A stretch of 64,000 nt of DNA from Tistlia sp040905785 (GTDB lineage: Bacteria; Pseudomonadota; Alphaproteobacteria; Kiloniellales; DSM-21159): assembly GCF_040905785.1 (NCBI RefSeq), contig NZ_JBBDQW010000072.1, positions 62,001-126,000 on the forward strand, read 5' to 3'. Below the pieces are notes generated by a model. That model was not told the origin of the DNA. It did not search any database and saw nothing but the letters and a program-made list of their open reading frames with translations. Positions within the stretch are counted from its first letter, which is position 1. Each line of letters opens with the position of its first letter. The translations under genes were made by a program, and so were the position numbers. Shown here in pieces: positions 9,731 to 19,020 of the stretch.

Positions 9731-12580
9731 TCAGCTTCTCCCTGCGGTGCGCGGGTCGAGCGAAGGATCGATGTCCATCGGCCGGTCGCTGACCGGGCCC
9801 TCGGTGCGCCTGAAGACCCTAGACAGGTTGGCCAGGGCCAGCATCACAGAGCCGACGACGGTCAGGAACACGCCGACGTCGAAGCCCATGGCGGTGGCCA
9901 GCTCGAACTTCTCGAGCGGCGGGATGGTGACGTAGCCGAAGTCGCTGGTCAGGAAGGGCCGCCCGGCCAGCCACGCGCCGATGCCCGTGAGGCCGGCGAT
10001 GATCACGCCGGCGGCCATCACCCCGTGGTAGTTGAGCTGCATGCGCTGCTGCGCCCAGGCGAAGCCGCTGGCCATGTACTGCATGAGCAGCGCGATCGCC
10101 ACGACCAGGCCGGCGATGAAGCCGCCGCCCGGCGAGTTGTGGCCGCGCAGGAAGATGTAGAGGCCGACCATGATCGACAGCGGCAGCATGACCCGCGTCG
10201 CCACGACCAGCATCAGCGGATGGAGATCCTGGGCGCGCCGCTGGTCCGGCTGCCAGTTGCTGAGGCGTCTGAGGGCGGGCCCGTGGAGGGCGCCGTCGAG
10301 CAGCGCGAAGATCGCCAGGGAGGCGATGCCGAGCACGATGATCTCGCCGAAGGTGTCGAAGCCGCGGAAGTCGACGAGGATGACGTTGACGACGTTGGTG
10401 CCGCCGCCGCCCGGATAGGACTGCGCCAGGTGGTAGTCCGAGATCGTCTCGAAGTCGCGGGTCATGAAGGCGAAGGCGAGCGCGCCGGCGCCCAGGCCGC
10501 TGAGCACCGCCAGCAGGCCGTCGCGGCTCCGGCGCGGCAGGCTGCTGTCGAGCGGCGTCCGCTTGGGCAGCAGGTTGAGCGCCAGCAGCAGCAGGATCGT
10601 GGTCACGACCTCGACCGAGATCTGGGTCAGCGCCAGGTCGGGCGCCGAGAGGTAGATGAAGGCCATCGAGACGGTCAGGCCGACGACGCTGGTGGCGATC
10701 AGCGCGAGCAGGCGGTTGCGGTGCAGCAGCACCAGTGACAGGCAGGCGCCGACCAGCAGCGCCCAGGCCAGTACCGGCAGCACCGGCGCCGTCAGCATCG
10801 GCCGGGTTCCGGCGCCGTGGCCGCCCTGCAGGAAGGCGCCACCGCCGACCAGCAGCACGGCGGTCACGAGGATCGCCAGGTAGCGGCGCAGCGAGCCGTC
10901 GTGCAGCGCCTCGGTGGTGCGTTGGCAGATCGTCGCCGCCGCCTCGACGCCGCGGTCGAACAGCCGCTTGGCCTCGGGGCGCGGCAGCGCCAACCACCAA
11001 GCCTCCAGCGGGCGGTGGCGCCAGAGCAGCACCAGGCCGCCGAGCACCGCCAGCAGGCTGACGCCGAGCGCCGGGGTCAGGCCGTGCCAGAGCGACAGGT
11101 AGTAGTCGGGCAGCGGCCCGCCGATCACCGCGCCCGCGGTCAGCGCGACCAGCGGCCCGGCGACGAGCGCCGGGAGCAGGCCGATCGCCACGACCGCGGC
11201 GACCAGCAGGGCCGGGGCCAGCCACATGCCGGTCGGCGGGTCGTGCGGGTGGTGGGGATAGTCGTCGCGCTTCGGCCCCAGGAAGACGTGGGCCACGAAG
11301 CGGAAGGAATAGGCGGCCGAGAGGAGGGCGCCGAGGGCGACCAGCGCCGGCAGGATCCAGGGATTGCCGGCCCAGGGCGTGTGCAGCGCCTCCTCCAGCA
11401 TCATCTCCTTCGAGATGAAACCGTTGAGCGGGGCGACGCCGGCCATCGAGAGCGCCGCGACGATGCCGATGGTGGCGGTCACCGGCATCAGGCCGGCGAG
11501 GCCGCCCAGGCGCTTGATGTCCCGGGTGTGGGTCTCGTGGTCGATGATGCCGGCGGTCATGAAGAGCGCCGCCTTGAAGGTCGCGTGGTTGAGGATGTGG
11601 AAGACCGCAGCGACCGCAGCCATCGGCGTGCCGAAGCCGAGCAGCATGGTCACCAGCCCGAGGTGGCTGACGGTCGAGTAGGCAAGCAGCGCCTTGAGGT
11701 CGTCCTTGAACAGGGCGATCCCGGCGCCGACCACCAGGGTGACGAGGCCGGTCGTGGCGACCAGGTAGAACCAGGCCTCGGTGCCGGCCAGTACCGGCCA
11801 CATCCGCGCCATCAGGAACAGCCCGGCCTTCACCATGGTCGCCGAGTGCAGGTAGGCACTGACCGGCGTCGGCGCCGCCATGGCGTGGGGCAGCCAGAAG
11901 TGGAAGGGGAACTGAGCCGACTTGGTGAAGCAGCCGAGCAGGATCAGCACCAGGGCCGGCAGGTAGAGCGGCGAGGCCTGGATCGCCTCGCGCTGCTGCA
12001 GGATCGTCGTCAGGTCGTAGGAGCCGGCGATGTCGCCCAGGATCAGCATGCCGGCGATCATCGCCAGGCCGCCGCCGCCGGTCACCGCCAGCGCCATGCG
12101 CGCGCCCTGCCGGCCCTCGGGCAGGTGCTTCCAGTAGCCGATCAGCAGGAAGGAGCTGAGGCTGGTCAGCTCCCAGAAGACCAGCAGCAGCAGGATGTTG
12201 TCCGACAGCACGATGCCGACCATCGCGCCCTGGAACAGCAGCAGGAAGACGTAGAACTGACCCATCGGGTCGTCCTTGGAGAGATAGAAGCGGGCGTAGA
12301 GGATGATCAGCAGCCCGATCGTCAGGATCAGGCCGGCGAAGAACAGCCCGAGGCCGTCCAGGAAGAAGGTCGCCTGCAGCCCGAGCAGGGGCACCCAGTC
12401 GAAGCGGTTCTGCACGACCTCGCCGTTCAGCACGGCCGGCGCCTCGGCGAGCAGCAGCACCAGCGCGGTCAGGGTCACCGCGCCGGTCGAGAGGGCGCAG
12501 GCGTTCCGTCCCGCCCGAATCATCAGCGCCGGCAGCAGGGCGCCGGCGAAGGGAAGCAAAGCGATCAGTACCAGCGACAT
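9731..12580 (-). CDS. mnhA: Fused cation/proton antiporter subunit A+B (MnhAB/PhaAB)
   Basis: A 949-residue protein, first gene of the antiporter operon. Residues 1 to about 480 are the NuoL-like part: FWELTSLSSFLLIGYW (conserved Glu), FTKSAQFPFHFWLPHAMAAPTPVSAYLHSATMVKAG (TM7-8 Lys and loop) and TFKAALFM. Beyond residue ~620 is the MrpA tail domain, with DLALTQISVEVVTT. The last ~170 residues are a complete MrpB: VMLPLSIMVGLYIFLRGHNSPGGGFIAGLV, then GLTGIGAWLAGRPF. This AB fusion defines the group 2 operons of alphaproteobacteria (PhaAB in Sinorhizobium), used for pH homeostasis and Na+ or K+ efflux. No separate mnhB exists here, consistent with the fusion. Confidence 0.95.
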   Translation of the reverse strand: MSLVLIALLPFAGALLPALMIRAGRNACALSTGAVTLTALVLLLAEAPAVLNGEVVQNRFDWVPLLGLQATFFLDGLGLFFAGLILTIGLLIILYARFYLSKDDPMGQFYVFLLLFQGAMVGIVLSDNILLLLVFWELTSLSSFLLIGYWKHLPEGRQGARMALAVTGGGGLAMIAGMLILGDIAGSYDLTTILQQREAIQASPLYLPALVLILLGCFTKSAQFPFHFWLPHAMAAPTPVSAYLHSATMVKAGLFLMARMWPVLAGTEAWFYLVATTGLVTLVVGAGIALFKDDLKALLAYSTVSHLGLVTMLLGFGTPMAAVAAVFHILNHATFKAALFMTAGIIDHETHTRDIKRLGGLAGLMPVTATIGIVAALSMAGVAPLNGFISKEMMLEEALHTPWAGNPWILPALVALGALLSAAYSFRFVAHVFLGPKRDDYPHHPHDPPTGMWLAPALLVAAVVAIGLLPALVAGPLVALTAGAVIGGPLPDYYLSLWHGLTPALGVSLLAVLGGLVLLWRHRPLEAWWLALPRPEAKRLFDRGVEAAATICQRTTEALHDGSLRRYLAILVTAVLLVGGGAFLQGGHGAGTRPMLTAPVLPVLAWALLVGACLSLVLLHRNRLLALIATSVVGLTVSMAFIYLSAPDLALTQISVEVVTTILLLLALNLLPKRTPLDSSLPRRSRDGLLAVLSGLGAGALAFAFMTRDFETISDYHLAQSYPGGGGTNVVNVILVDFRGFDTFGEIIVLGIASLAIFALLDGALHGPALRRLSNWQPDQRRAQDLHPLMLVVATRVMLPLSIMVGLYIFLRGHNSPGGGFIAGLVVAIALLMQYMASGFAWAQQRMQLNYHGVMAAGVIIAGLTGIGAWLAGRPFLTSDFGYVTIPPLEKFELATAMGFDVGVFLTVVGSVMLALANLSRVFRRTEGPVSDRPMDIDPSLDPRTAGRS

Positions 12581-12933
12581 GCCCGGCCTATCTGTCCCAC
12601 CCCATCCAGCGGCCGCGCGCTTCGAAGGCCCGGCGCGCCGCCGACGCCCCGCGACGGCGCTCGCGGGCCATAGCTACCATCCTTGCGCACGATTCCTCTA
12701 GCTTGCGCGGTCTCGCGGCCCGGCTAGGGCCTAAACGGTCCGGCTGTCCGGATCAATTCCCCCTGCGCCCCGCCGCTCGTTTTTGTTCGATCTGGGGCAG
12801 GGACCCAACCCGGCAAGCTGAAGTGCGCGCGAAAGGGCGCGGCGCGTTGACCTGCGACTGAAGCGGGCGTTCAATTCGCCGTACCCACAACCAGTGCCTG
12901 GAATCGGCACAGAGGCGAACAGGGGAGACAGAG
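12581..12933. other. Divergent intergenic region between mnhAB and the cyclase gene
   Basis: A stretch of 353 bases without a convincing gene. It must hold the promoter of the seven-gene antiporter operon on the minus strand and that of the cyclase gene on the plus strand. Only the plus-strand promoter candidate (12847-12875) could be seen. No ribosome-binding hairpin, riboswitch or tRNA was recognised. Confidence 0.6.
12847..12875 (+). promoter_or_regulatory. Candidate sigma70 promoter for the cyclase gene
   Basis: TTGACC at 12847-12852 and TTCAAT at 12870-12875 are separated by exactly 17 bases. The predicted start point lies about 50 bases ahead of the ATG at 12934. The -35 box matches five of six consensus bases and the -10 box four of six. 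This is an inference from sequence only. Confidence 0.45.
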
Positions 12934-14055
12934 ATGGGACAGGACCAAATGAAGGAATCGGCCCGAGCGCAGGAAGGGGAGCGGCCCGCCGATCCGCAGG
13001 TGACCTCGGAGGCGCGGCGCCGCTTCCTGCTCTCGGCGGGCGCGACGGTGGCCGGCGCCGGTTTCCTGGCGCACCAGCTGAGGGGTGCCGGGTCGGCGCA
13101 CGCGGCCGGTCCCGGCCCGACGCAGCTGGCCCAGGCTGCGGAGACGCCCGTCGGTCCGCAGTGGTGGCCGTCCAAGTGGGGTGCCGACGACCAGCTCGGC
13201 GCCTCCAACCACATGACCCCGGCCAAGACCATGGAAGCGGCGAGCCTGATCAAGACGGGCAAGGTCTACCCGATCGGCCACGTCTACGAGCCGGAGATGC
13301 CGCTGTTCGGCCAGCGGGTCTGGGCCCTGCGCATTCCCGGCGCCCCGACCGGCGGCGCCTTCGCCGACAACAAGGTGATCTGGAACGACGAGTTCCTGGC
13401 CACCGAGATCGGCCAGGTCGGCACCCAGTTCGACGCCCTCGGCCACATCGGCGTCGAGATCGACGGCCCGGGAAACCAGGCCGAGAAGCGCTTCTACAAC
13501 GGCCACGCCATGTCGGAGATCGCGACTGCCTACGGCCTCACCAAGCTGGGCGTCGAGCACGTCAGGCCCTTCTTCACGCGCGGCATCCTGGTCGACGTCA
13601 AGGGCCTGAAGGGCGGGACCCTGACGGCCGGCCAGGAGGTCACGGTCGCCGACATCGAGGCGGCGCTCGATAAGCAGGGGCTCTCGGCCGAGGAGATCCG
13701 GCCCGGCGACGCGGTCTTCTTCCGCACCGGCTGGACCGACCACTGGATCGTCGACAACGAGACCTACAACGGCGGCGAGCCCGGCATCGGGCGGCCGGCC
13801 GCCGAATGGCTGGCCGAGAAGGACGTCTGCCTGGTCGGCGCCGACTGCTGGGGCGTCGAGGCGGTGCCAAATCCCGAAGGGCTGGCCTTCCCGGCGCACC
13901 AGATCCTGCTCGTCATGCACGGCATCTATCTTCACGAGAACCTGCAGTTCGAGGCGCTGGCGGCCGACGGCGTCTCGCTCTTCGCCTACATCTTCGCGCC
14001 GCTGCCGATGAAGGGCGCCACCGGCTCGCCGGGCGCGCCGATCGCGGTCGTGTAG
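12934..14055 (+). CDS. Tat-exported cyclase-family metal-dependent hydrolase
   Basis: A 373-residue protein. Residues ~28-50 form a twin-arginine signal: ARRRFLLSAGATVAGAGFLA, followed by a short Ala-rich cleavage region, so export in folded form to the periplasm is predicted. The mature part matches the cyclase family that includes kynurenine formamidase: VGTQFDALGHIG near residue 170 supplies the metal-binding Asp and His (family motif GTHxDxPxH, here with Gln for the first His), and GADCWGVEAVPNP and HGIYLHENL lie towards the C-terminus. The substrate is unknown; related proteins hydrolyse or isomerise cyclic amides and lactones. It has a good ribosome site (aggggagacagag) and its own promoter candidate, and is convergent with the next gene. 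Confidence 0.85.
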   Translation: MGQDQMKESARAQEGERPADPQVTSEARRRFLLSAGATVAGAGFLAHQLRGAGSAHAAGPGPTQLAQAAETPVGPQWWPSKWGADDQLGASNHMTPAKTMEAASLIKTGKVYPIGHVYEPEMPLFGQRVWALRIPGAPTGGAFADNKVIWNDEFLATEIGQVGTQFDALGHIGVEIDGPGNQAEKRFYNGHAMSEIATAYGLTKLGVEHVRPFFTRGILVDVKGLKGGTLTAGQEVTVADIEAALDKQGLSAEEIRPGDAVFFRTGWTDHWIVDNETYNGGEPGIGRPAAEWLAEKDVCLVGADCWGVEAVPNPEGLAFPAHQILLVMHGIYLHENLQFEALAADGVSLFAYIFAPLPMKGATGSPGAPIAVV

Positions 14056-14065
14056 CGCGGGGGTC

Positions 14066-15187
14066 TCAGGCCGCCGCCTCCTCCAGGCGCTCCAGCACCA
14101 GCTGGGCCAGGGCCAGGGAGGCGGTCAGGCCGGGGCTCTCGATGCCGTAGAGGTTGACTAGGCCGGGCACGCCGTGCCCGGCCGGTCCCTGGACGAGGAA
14201 GTCCGCCGGCGGGCGGCCCGGCGCCTGCAGCTTCGGGCGCATGCCGGAGTAGCCGGGCAGCAGGGCCCCGTCGGGCAGCTCCGGCCAGTAGCGGCGCACG
14301 GCCTCGTAGAAGGCGTCGGCGCGGCGCGGGTCGACGTCGAAGTCCTCGGGCCGCTCGACCCACTCGACGTCGGGGCCGAAGCGCGCCTGGCCGCCCAGGT
14401 CGAGAGTCACGTGGACGCCGAGGCCGGCGCTTTCCGGCATCGGGTAGATCAGCCGCCCGAAGGGCGAGCGGCCGGCCAGGGTGTAGTAGTTGCCCTTGGC
14501 GAACCAGGTCCTGGGGATGCTCTCGGCCGGCAGGCCGGCGATCCGCCCAGCGACCTCGCTGGCGTGGAGCCCGGCGGCGTTGATCACCGTGCCGGCGAGC
14601 AGCGCCATGGGCGCCGCGCCGCCGACCTCCAGGCGAATGCCGCCCGGCTCGCGCGCGCCGGCCTCGACCGGCGCGTCGAAGGCGAGCATGGCGCCGGCGG
14701 CCTCGGCGTCGCCCCGGTAGGACAGCATCAGGCCGTGGCTGTCGAGGATGCCGGTCGAGGGCGACAGCAGGGCCCCCGCCGAGCGCACCGCCGGCTCCAG
14801 CGCCGAGACCTCCTGCGGCGTCTGAAAGACCAGGTCCCCGACGCCGTTGGCCGCGGCCTTGTCGCGGAGCGCGCGCAGCGCCGGCAGCTGGCTCTCGTCG
14901 GTCGCGACGATCAGCTTGCCGCAGCGCCGGTGCTCGACGCCGTGGCTGGCGCAGTAGTCGTAGAGCGCCTGCTTGCCGGCGACGCAGCTCAGGGCCTTGA
15001 GGCTGCCGGTCGGGTAGTAGATGCCGGCGTGGATGACCTCGGAGTTGCGCGAGGAGGTACCGGTGCCGATCGCACCGGCGGCCTCGAGGAGGATCACCTC
15101 GCGGCCGGCGAGCGCCAGCGCGCGGGCGCAGGCCAGGCCGACCACCCCGGCCCCGATCACCACGGCATCGATGGGTTCCGCGCTCAT
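14066..15187 (-). CDS. FAD-dependent oxidoreductase, L-2-hydroxyglutarate oxidase-like (DAO family)
   Basis: A 373-residue flavoenzyme. DAVVIGAGVVGLACARALAL at residues 7-26 is the dinucleotide-binding GxGxxG motif, ending in the acidic ILLEAA. TGTSSRNSEVIHAGIYYPTGSLKA is characteristic of LhgO-type enzymes, followed by GILDSHGLM, KGNYYTL and YGIESPGLTASLALA. Family members oxidise L-2-hydroxyglutarate to 2-oxoglutarate and pass electrons to the quinone pool; a related alpha-hydroxyacid substrate is also possible. It is divergent from a D-lactate dehydrogenase-like flavoenzyme across a 131-base gap, so the two may be co-regulated in 2-hydroxyacid clearance. Confidence 0.85.
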   Translation of the reverse strand: MSAEPIDAVVIGAGVVGLACARALALAGREVILLEAAGAIGTGTSSRNSEVIHAGIYYPTGSLKALSCVAGKQALYDYCASHGVEHRRCGKLIVATDESQLPALRALRDKAAANGVGDLVFQTPQEVSALEPAVRSAGALLSPSTGILDSHGLMLSYRGDAEAAGAMLAFDAPVEAGAREPGGIRLEVGGAAPMALLAGTVINAAGLHASEVAGRIAGLPAESIPRTWFAKGNYYTLAGRSPFGRLIYPMPESAGLGVHVTLDLGGQARFGPDVEWVERPEDFDVDPRRADAFYEAVRRYWPELPDGALLPGYSGMRPKLQAPGRPPADFLVQGPAGHGVPGLVNLYGIESPGLTASLALAQLVLERLEEAAA

Positions 15188-15318
15188 CGGCTCTAGCTAC
15201 TCCATGCGCCCCGCGGCGGGGAAGAGCCGCGGGCGCAAGCCCCTTTGCACTGGCGCACCTGCGCGCCATCTCTGCTAGTGTCGCCCACCCACGTGACCCT
15301 TCGAGAGGACCGCCCGCA

Positions 15319-16734
15319 ATGAGCGTGCAGACCGCCCCCGCCCCGACCCCCGCGACCGCTTCCGCCACGCCGGAGGCGCTGCTCGAGAGCCTGCGCGAGC
15401 TGCTCGGCGAGCGGCTCTCGACGTCGGCGGCCGTGCGCGAGCAGCACGGCAAGGACGTCTCCTTCCACGAAGGCTTCCCGCCCGACGCCGTCGCCTTCGC
15501 CCACTCGACCGAGGAGGTCCAGGCGATCGTGCGGCTCTGTGCGAGCCACAAGACGCCGATCGTGCCCTTCGGCACCGGCACTTCGCTGGAGGGCCACATC
15601 GCCGCGCTCAAGGGCGGCGTCTGCATCGACCTTTCGCAGATGAACAGCGTGCTCCAAGTCAACGACGAGGACCTGGACTGCCGGGTCCAGGCCGGGGTCA
15701 CCCGCAAGCAGCTCAACGAGTACCTGCGCGAGACCGGCCTGTTCTTCCCGATCGACCCCGGCGCCGACGCCTCGCTCGGCGGCATGGCCGCCACCCGGGC
15801 CAGCGGCACCAACGCCGTGCGCTACGGTACCATGCGCGAGAACGTGCTGGGCCTGACCGTGGTGCTGGCCGACGGCCGGGTCATCAAGACCGGCGGGCGG
15901 GCGCGCAAGTCGGCGGCCGGCTACGACCTGACCCGCCTGTTCGTCGGCTCGGAGGGCACGCTGGGCGTGATCACCGAGATCCAGCTCCGGCTCTACGGCA
16001 TCCCGGAGGCGATGTCGGCGGCGGTCTGCTCCTTCGACACGCTGGAGGGCGCGGTCAATACCGTGATCCTGACCATCCAGACCGGCGTGCCGGTCGCGCG
16101 CATCGAGCTGATCGACGAAGTCCAGATGGACGCCATCAACCGCTACTCCAAGTTCGACTACCCGGTGAAGCCGACGCTCTTCTTCGAGTTCCACGGCACC
16201 GAGGCGAGCGTGCGCGAGCAGTCCGAGACCGTGGCCGCCCTGGCCGAGGAGCTCGGCGGCTCGAACTTCGTCTGGTCGACCCTGCCGGAGGAGCGCTCGA
16301 AGCTCTGGCAGGCGCGCCACGACGGCTACTGGGCGGCCAAGGCGCTGAAGCCCGGCGCCGGCGGCTGGGCGACCGACGTCTGCGTGCCGATCTCGCGTCT
16401 CGCCGAGTGCATCCTGGAGACCAAGAAGGACATCCAGGCCTCGAACCTGCTGGCCCCGATCGTCGGCCACGTCGGCGACGGCAACTTCCACCTGACCTAC
16501 CTGATCGACCCCGACGACCCGGACGAGCTGAAGCGGGCTTCGGCGGCCAACGACCGCATGGTCATGCGCGCCATCGGCATGGGCGGCACCTGCACCGGCG
16601 AGCACGGCATCGGCTACGGCAAGATCGGCTTCCTCCAGGCCGAGCACGGCGAGGCGGTCAGCGTCATGCGCACCATCAAGCAGGCCCTCGACCCCGACGG
16701 CCTGATGAACCCGGGCAAGGTGCTGCCGGCCTAG
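15319..16734 (+). CDS. dld: FAD-linked D-lactate dehydrogenase-like oxidase (LDHD/GlcD family)
   Basis: A 471-residue flavoprotein. The FAD-binding half has PFGTGTSLEGHI (residues ~90-101), GGMAATRASGTNAVRYG and LFVGSEGTLGVITE. The C-terminal FAD-oxidase half has HVGDGNFHLTYLIDP (His ligand region) and GTCTGEHGIGYGKIGFL, ending DGLMNPGKVLPA. These blocks are closest to D-lactate dehydrogenases of the mitochondrial LDHD kind. D-2-hydroxyglutarate and glycolate are other substrates used in the superfamily. There is no Fe-S extension, so electrons probably go to cytochrome c or quinone. A gagagga ribosome site precedes the ATG. Confidence 0.87.
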   Translation: MSVQTAPAPTPATASATPEALLESLRELLGERLSTSAAVREQHGKDVSFHEGFPPDAVAFAHSTEEVQAIVRLCASHKTPIVPFGTGTSLEGHIAALKGGVCIDLSQMNSVLQVNDEDLDCRVQAGVTRKQLNEYLRETGLFFPIDPGADASLGGMAATRASGTNAVRYGTMRENVLGLTVVLADGRVIKTGGRARKSAAGYDLTRLFVGSEGTLGVITEIQLRLYGIPEAMSAAVCSFDTLEGAVNTVILTIQTGVPVARIELIDEVQMDAINRYSKFDYPVKPTLFFEFHGTEASVREQSETVAALAEELGGSNFVWSTLPEERSKLWQARHDGYWAAKALKPGAGGWATDVCVPISRLAECILETKKDIQASNLLAPIVGHVGDGNFHLTYLIDPDDPDELKRASAANDRMVMRAIGMGGTCTGEHGIGYGKIGFLQAEHGEAVSVMRTIKQALDPDGLMNPGKVLPA

Positions 16735-16964
16735 AGGCTCGTCCGCCGGCAGCTCCCGCCGGCCGCACCGCCTCCACCAGTTACCTCCGGTTTACTCCGA
16801 CGCTCGTCTGTACTACTCTTAAGTCCATTCGCGGCTGGCGGACGGAATGCACGAGCGCGTGCCTGGGGCGCAATCCCCGGAGCGCACGGCGGAGGCAGAA
16901 TGGGCAAGCGCGAAAGTCCGGGATTCTCCCGGCGCCATCGGGCTACAGCGACGTCGCGCTCGCC

Positions 16965-17159
16965 ATGAGCGACGCCGGTTTCGGGAGGCTCCTCGGCCAG
17001 ATCTACGACGCCGCCCTCGATGCCGATCTCTGGCCGGGCGTGATCGCAGAGATGGCCGAGCTCGCCGGGGCCAAGTCTCACTTCCGTCATCCGACCGCAG
17101 GAGCGGCCCCCGAAGACCCGAATCCCGGGGCTCAAGGTCCTGGAGCCCGCGATGACTGA
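16965..17159 (+). pseudogene. Remnant of a LuxR-type regulator (N-terminal fragment)
   Basis: A 64-residue open frame, beginning MSDAGFGRLLGQIYDAALDADLW, resembles the N-terminus of the complete LuxR regulator that follows (TIAALYEASAAPDLWPAAAA). The similarity covers about 40 residues and then turns into a Pro/Gly-rich tail with no helix-turn-helix. The stop codon lies inside the first codons of the next gene (ATGACTGA), so the two frames overlap by eight bases. The simplest reading is a tandem duplicate that lost its middle and 3' part by deletion. A small leader peptide coupled to the regulator is the alternative. Confidence 0.5.
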
Positions 17160-18291
17160 AGAGGAAGACGCCGAATTCAGCCGCACCATCGCCGCGCTCT
17201 ACGAGGCCAGCGCGGCTCCCGACCTGTGGCCCGCGGCTGCGGCGGCGATGGCGCTCTATTGCGGCGCCGACGCGGCGCAGTTCATCCAGGTTCACGCGCA
17301 TTCGCCGGTCCAGGTGCTCTCCTACGCCGGAGGGCCCGGCCATTCCCCCGCCGCCGAGAAGGCCTACGTCGACTACTATTGGAGGATCGATCCGCGCCAG
17401 CGGCATATGGATCGGGCGCCCGGCCGGCTGTTCCTGTGTCATGAGGTCTTCGACGAGGCCTTCGTCCGGACCAGCGAGTTCTACAACGACTTCTCGATTC
17501 CCCACGGCTTCCGCTGGATCATCGGCGGCCAACTGGTTTCGACAGGCGACGCGAAGCTCCAGCTTGCGCTGCTCCGCTCGACCGGCCGGCCGCATTTCAC
17601 CCGCCGTGAGCTCGATCGCGCCGGCCGGGTCGTCCCTCACCTCGCCCGGGCCGCCCGCCTGGGCCACGGCTTTCTCGAGGCCCAGCATCGCTCCGGCGTG
17701 GCCCAGGCGGTGCTCGACAGCCTGCCCTGGGCCGTCGCCGTGGTCGCGGCCAGCTTGAAGGTTCTGGCGGCCAACGCCATGGCCGCCGCCCTGATGGAGA
17801 CCGGCAGGCTTCCCTTGCGCGGAGGTCGGCTGTCGATGCCGGACCCGGCGACCGAGGCTCGCCTGAGAGAGCTCGTCGGCGATGCGATCCGCACGGCGGA
17901 GCGTCGTGGCGGCCGCGGCGGCGGGGCGCTGGCGCTCGATCGATCCGACGCGCCGCCCTGCCGACTCTTCGTCTCGCCGCTGCCGCCGCAGGCCGAGGCG
18001 GGCCTGATCGCCCCGCGGTCCGGCGACGGCTGTGCGCTGATCGCCGTCCAGCAGGCGGATGCGCGCGCCCGCCCGACCGCCCGCGCCCTGATGGATCTCT
18101 TCGGCCTGACCCAGGCCGAGGCGCGAGTCGCGCTCGAGCTGGCGGAAGGGCAGCGACTCGGGGAGATCGCCGAGAGGCGCGGCCTCTCGCCGAACACCCT
18201 GCGGAGTCAGGTCAAGGCGATCCTTGCGAAGACGGGGTGCCACGGCCAGGCGGACCTGCTCCAACGCCTGGCCTCGATGCCGTCGCTGTAG
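17152..18291 (+). CDS. LuxR-family helix-turn-helix transcriptional regulator
   Basis: A 379-residue protein. The last ~65 residues are a GerE/LuxR-type DNA-binding domain: LTQAEARVALELAEGQRLGEIAERRGLSPNTLRSQVKAILAKTG, with the recognition helix at SPNTLRSQV. The first ~300 residues show no autoinducer-binding or receiver signature I recognise. They include an N-terminal helical block and a PAS-like stretch (AVLDSLPWAVAVVAASLKVLAANAMA, around residue 185) of the sort found upstream of HTH domains in alphaproteobacterial regulators. The inducing signal and targets are unknown. The start at 17152 overlaps the end of the preceding fragment. Confidence 0.85.
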   Translation: MTEEEDAEFSRTIAALYEASAAPDLWPAAAAAMALYCGADAAQFIQVHAHSPVQVLSYAGGPGHSPAAEKAYVDYYWRIDPRQRHMDRAPGRLFLCHEVFDEAFVRTSEFYNDFSIPHGFRWIIGGQLVSTGDAKLQLALLRSTGRPHFTRRELDRAGRVVPHLARAARLGHGFLEAQHRSGVAQAVLDSLPWAVAVVAASLKVLAANAMAAALMETGRLPLRGGRLSMPDPATEARLRELVGDAIRTAERRGGRGGGALALDRSDAPPCRLFVSPLPPQAEAGLIAPRSGDGCALIAVQQADARARPTARALMDLFGLTQAEARVALELAEGQRLGEIAERRGLSPNTLRSQVKAILAKTGCHGQADLLQRLASMPSL

Positions 18292-18537
18292 CCAGTCGGC
18301 ACCGCCGAGCCCTCCCGCGCCGCCGCCCGGGCTTCCCTCCAGGCGGTTGTCTCCCCTGCGCCTTTGGCGTCGCCAATCCTTCGCCCGCGGCCGGAGAAAG
18401 CGCTTCATCACCCATCCGAAGGATGAACGCAGGGGCCCGTTGCGGAAGGATCGTGGCGGGGCAGGTTTCACGACCGTCCTGTCCCGGGGTGGGGGGCATT
18501 CCGGGGCCAAGCCCTCGGACGGACAGGGAGAGACGAG

Positions 18538-18966
18538 ATGAGGAACTTGATCCTGGGCACGATCGTGGGACTGGCGCTCGCCGCCTGCGCGTCCAAGGCG
18601 GAGCAGATGGCCGAGGCCGGCAAGGAGCCGCTCGGATCACAGGCGGCGCTTCGCTTCATCGCCGATACCACGGAGCGCGGGACCGCGGATAACGGCAGCG
18701 ACTACGTGATCTATTGGGATCCCTCGGGGGAGATGCGCGGACTGGCCACCTGGAGCGGCGGCAGCGAGACGGATCGCGGCCGCTGGTCTGTGAGCGAGGA
18801 CGGGCTCTTCTGCCGCCAATGGCAGGAGTGGCGCGATGGCGGCGAAGGCTGCTGGCGCCTTTACGACGCGGGCGAGGAGGTGGTCTTCGCGCGCGTCTCC
18901 GGCACGGCCAGGGACGGCACGCTGAAGAAGGAGGAGATCGTCCAGGGCAACGTCGACAACATCTGA
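18538..18966 (+). CDS. Small lipoprotein, DUF995-like
   Basis: A 142-residue secreted lipoprotein: MRNLILGTIVGLALAAC gives a lipobox LAAC with Cys17. The mature part has a compact pattern of aromatic and acidic residues, YVIYWDPSGEMRGLATWSGG, then RGRWSVSEDGLFCRQW and GGEGCWRLY. It resembles DUF995 proteins of alphaproteobacteria, which are small periplasmic or membrane-anchored proteins of unknown role; the match is by memory of pattern only. The two internal Cys may form a disulfide. A good ribosome site (cagggagagacg) precedes the ATG. The double hairpin downstream probably ends the transcript. Confidence 0.75.
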   Translation: MRNLILGTIVGLALAACASKAEQMAEAGKEPLGSQAALRFIADTTERGTADNGSDYVIYWDPSGEMRGLATWSGGSETDRGRWSVSEDGLFCRQWQEWRDGGEGCWRLYDAGEEVVFARVSGTARDGTLKKEEIVQGNVDNI

Positions 18967-19020
18967 CGCCGCGATGGCTCCGGCCCGGGGGCGTCGCAAG
19001 CCTGCTCCTGGGCCGCAGGA

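Noticed and set aside
10817..12673. Plus-strand open frame over the antiporter AB gene (and similar ones at 7382-9448 and 4430-6967)
   Set aside because: Low-complexity His/Gln/Arg/Asp-rich translations lie antisense to genes with clear membrane or enzyme motifs.
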